From the NCBI GenBank assembly GCA_016868455.1, contig VGGV01000006.1, forward strand, positions 1-64,000: a stretch of 64,000 nucleotides of DNA, read 5' to 3'. Of the stretch, positions 63,789-64,000 are shown one piece after another. Origin of the DNA: Bacteroidota bacterium (GTDB taxonomy: Bacteria > Bacteroidota > Bacteroidia > Chitinophagales > Chitinophagaceae). Made by a program: the position numbers and the translations under genes. The notes beneath the pieces were generated by a model. That model was given only the letters and a program-made list of their open reading frames with translations. It was not told the DNA's origin and did not search any database. The number at the start of each line of letters is the position of its first letter. The first letter of the stretch is position 1.

Positions 63789-63810
63789 CCTGCCCGCTTT
63801 GGCCGGCAGG
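63789..63810. repeat. GCCTGCC...GGCAGG palindrome in the glycogen synthase leader
   Basis: CCTGCC (63789-63794) pairs with GGCAGG (63805-63810). It resembles the palindromes in rnpB. Confidence 0.6.
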
Positions 63811-63830
63811 AATTCATCAAAAAGGAGCCC

Positions 63831-64000
63831 ATGTCAGCAAAGAAAAGAATTTTATTCATCGCCAACGAAATGTCGCCCTACCTGGAGCTGACGGAATTTT
63901 CAGAGATTGTAAATAAACTGGCCATTAAATCCAATGATAATAATTTTGAAGTACGCTGCATTATGCCCCGGTTCGGGATTATTTATGAACGCCGCCACCG
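63831..64000 (+). CDS. glgA: Glycogen/starch synthase, N-terminal part (runs off the window)
   Basis: 57 residues from the ATG at 63831: KKRILFIANEMSPYLELTEF, then SEIVNKLAI and CIMPRFGIIYERRHR. This is the start of the GT5 glycogen synthase form common in Bacteroidota, with ERRHR conserved; in E. coli GlgA the analogous start is the KVGGL region, which differs. AAGGAG lies six bases before the ATG, a rare ribosome-binding-like sequence in this window. The rest lies outside. Confidence 0.8.
   Translation, partial: MSAKKRILFIANEMSPYLELTEFSEIVNKLAIKSNDNNFEVRCIMPRFGIIYERRH

Noticed and set aside
1-64000. CRISPR array, prophage, transposon or integron
   Set aside because: No direct repeats with regular spacers, no transposase, integrase or phage structural genes seen in either strand.

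Overview
The window is a continuous stretch of chromosome from a Bacteroidota bacterium, most likely Chitinophagaceae or a near relative; the taxonomy is inference, since no 16S gene is present. Support comes from the gene families (DUF4249, DUF3822, DUF2027-Smr, a type-B type IX secretion sorting domain, an arginine decarboxylase of the Bacteroidota SpeA form, a short ~290-residue primary sigma factor), from repeated TAnnTTTG boxes upstream of genes (the Bacteroidota -7 element), and from the lack of ribosome binding sites. I see no prophage, transposase, CRISPR array or toxin-antitoxin cassette. It looks like a core chromosomal region with a few accessory or decaying genes.

Layout. 0-9 kb: partial unknown gene, PQQ-type sugar dehydrogenase, internally repeated secreted protein, L,D-transpeptidase, a frameshifted DUF4412-like gene, speA, small lipoproteins, Hsp20, bacilliredoxin. 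9-23 kb: lgt, rpoD, a DUF4249 lipoprotein, trxB-folB, a MATE exporter, the run DUF3822-rsmD-lpxK-rnr-prenyl synthase, an APC permease. 22.9-31 kb: a DUF2027-Smr protein, the RNase P RNA gene rnpB (not in the ORF track), a CPBP membrane protease whose ORF is open 72 codons beyond the listed ATG, ctpA, the sugar kinase-murQ pair. 31-37 kb: sdhC, a repeat cluster, sdhA, sdhB, an S9 peptidase. 37-50 kb: a T9SS-sorted PKD protein, a 1158-residue envelope protein, ychF, fused SpmA/SpmB, a TonB-type receptor, DUF445, tRNA-His. 50-64 kb: prc, DinB, a protein with three HGQPGHRCDIAVGAPL repeats, a subtilase, an aldehyde dehydrogenase, panB, a strongly broken block (unknown gene, ppx/gppA, ppk1 remnant), rfaE2, a UPF0104 protein, panC, and the start of a glycogen synthase gene.

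Themes. Many genes serve the envelope: lipoprotein maturation (lgt), lipid A (lpxK), heptose activation (rfaE2), amino-sugar recycling (kinase-murQ), peptidoglycan crosslinking (L,D-transpeptidase), two S41 proteases, and several lipoproteins and beta-barrels. Succinate dehydrogenase links to respiration; panB and panC cover two steps of pantothenate synthesis.

Most notable observations: (1) five lesions in three neighbouring genes at 58.0-61.2 kb, four explained by loss of one base from a short homopolymer and one a true loss of about two thirds of ppk1; (2) rnpB carrying palindromic repeat sequences in its variable helices, with related copies elsewhere in the window; (3) a 16-bp tandem duplication that breaks the gene at 3.5 kb; (4) several genes that need a non-ATG start. 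I did not find a convincing new multi-gene system.
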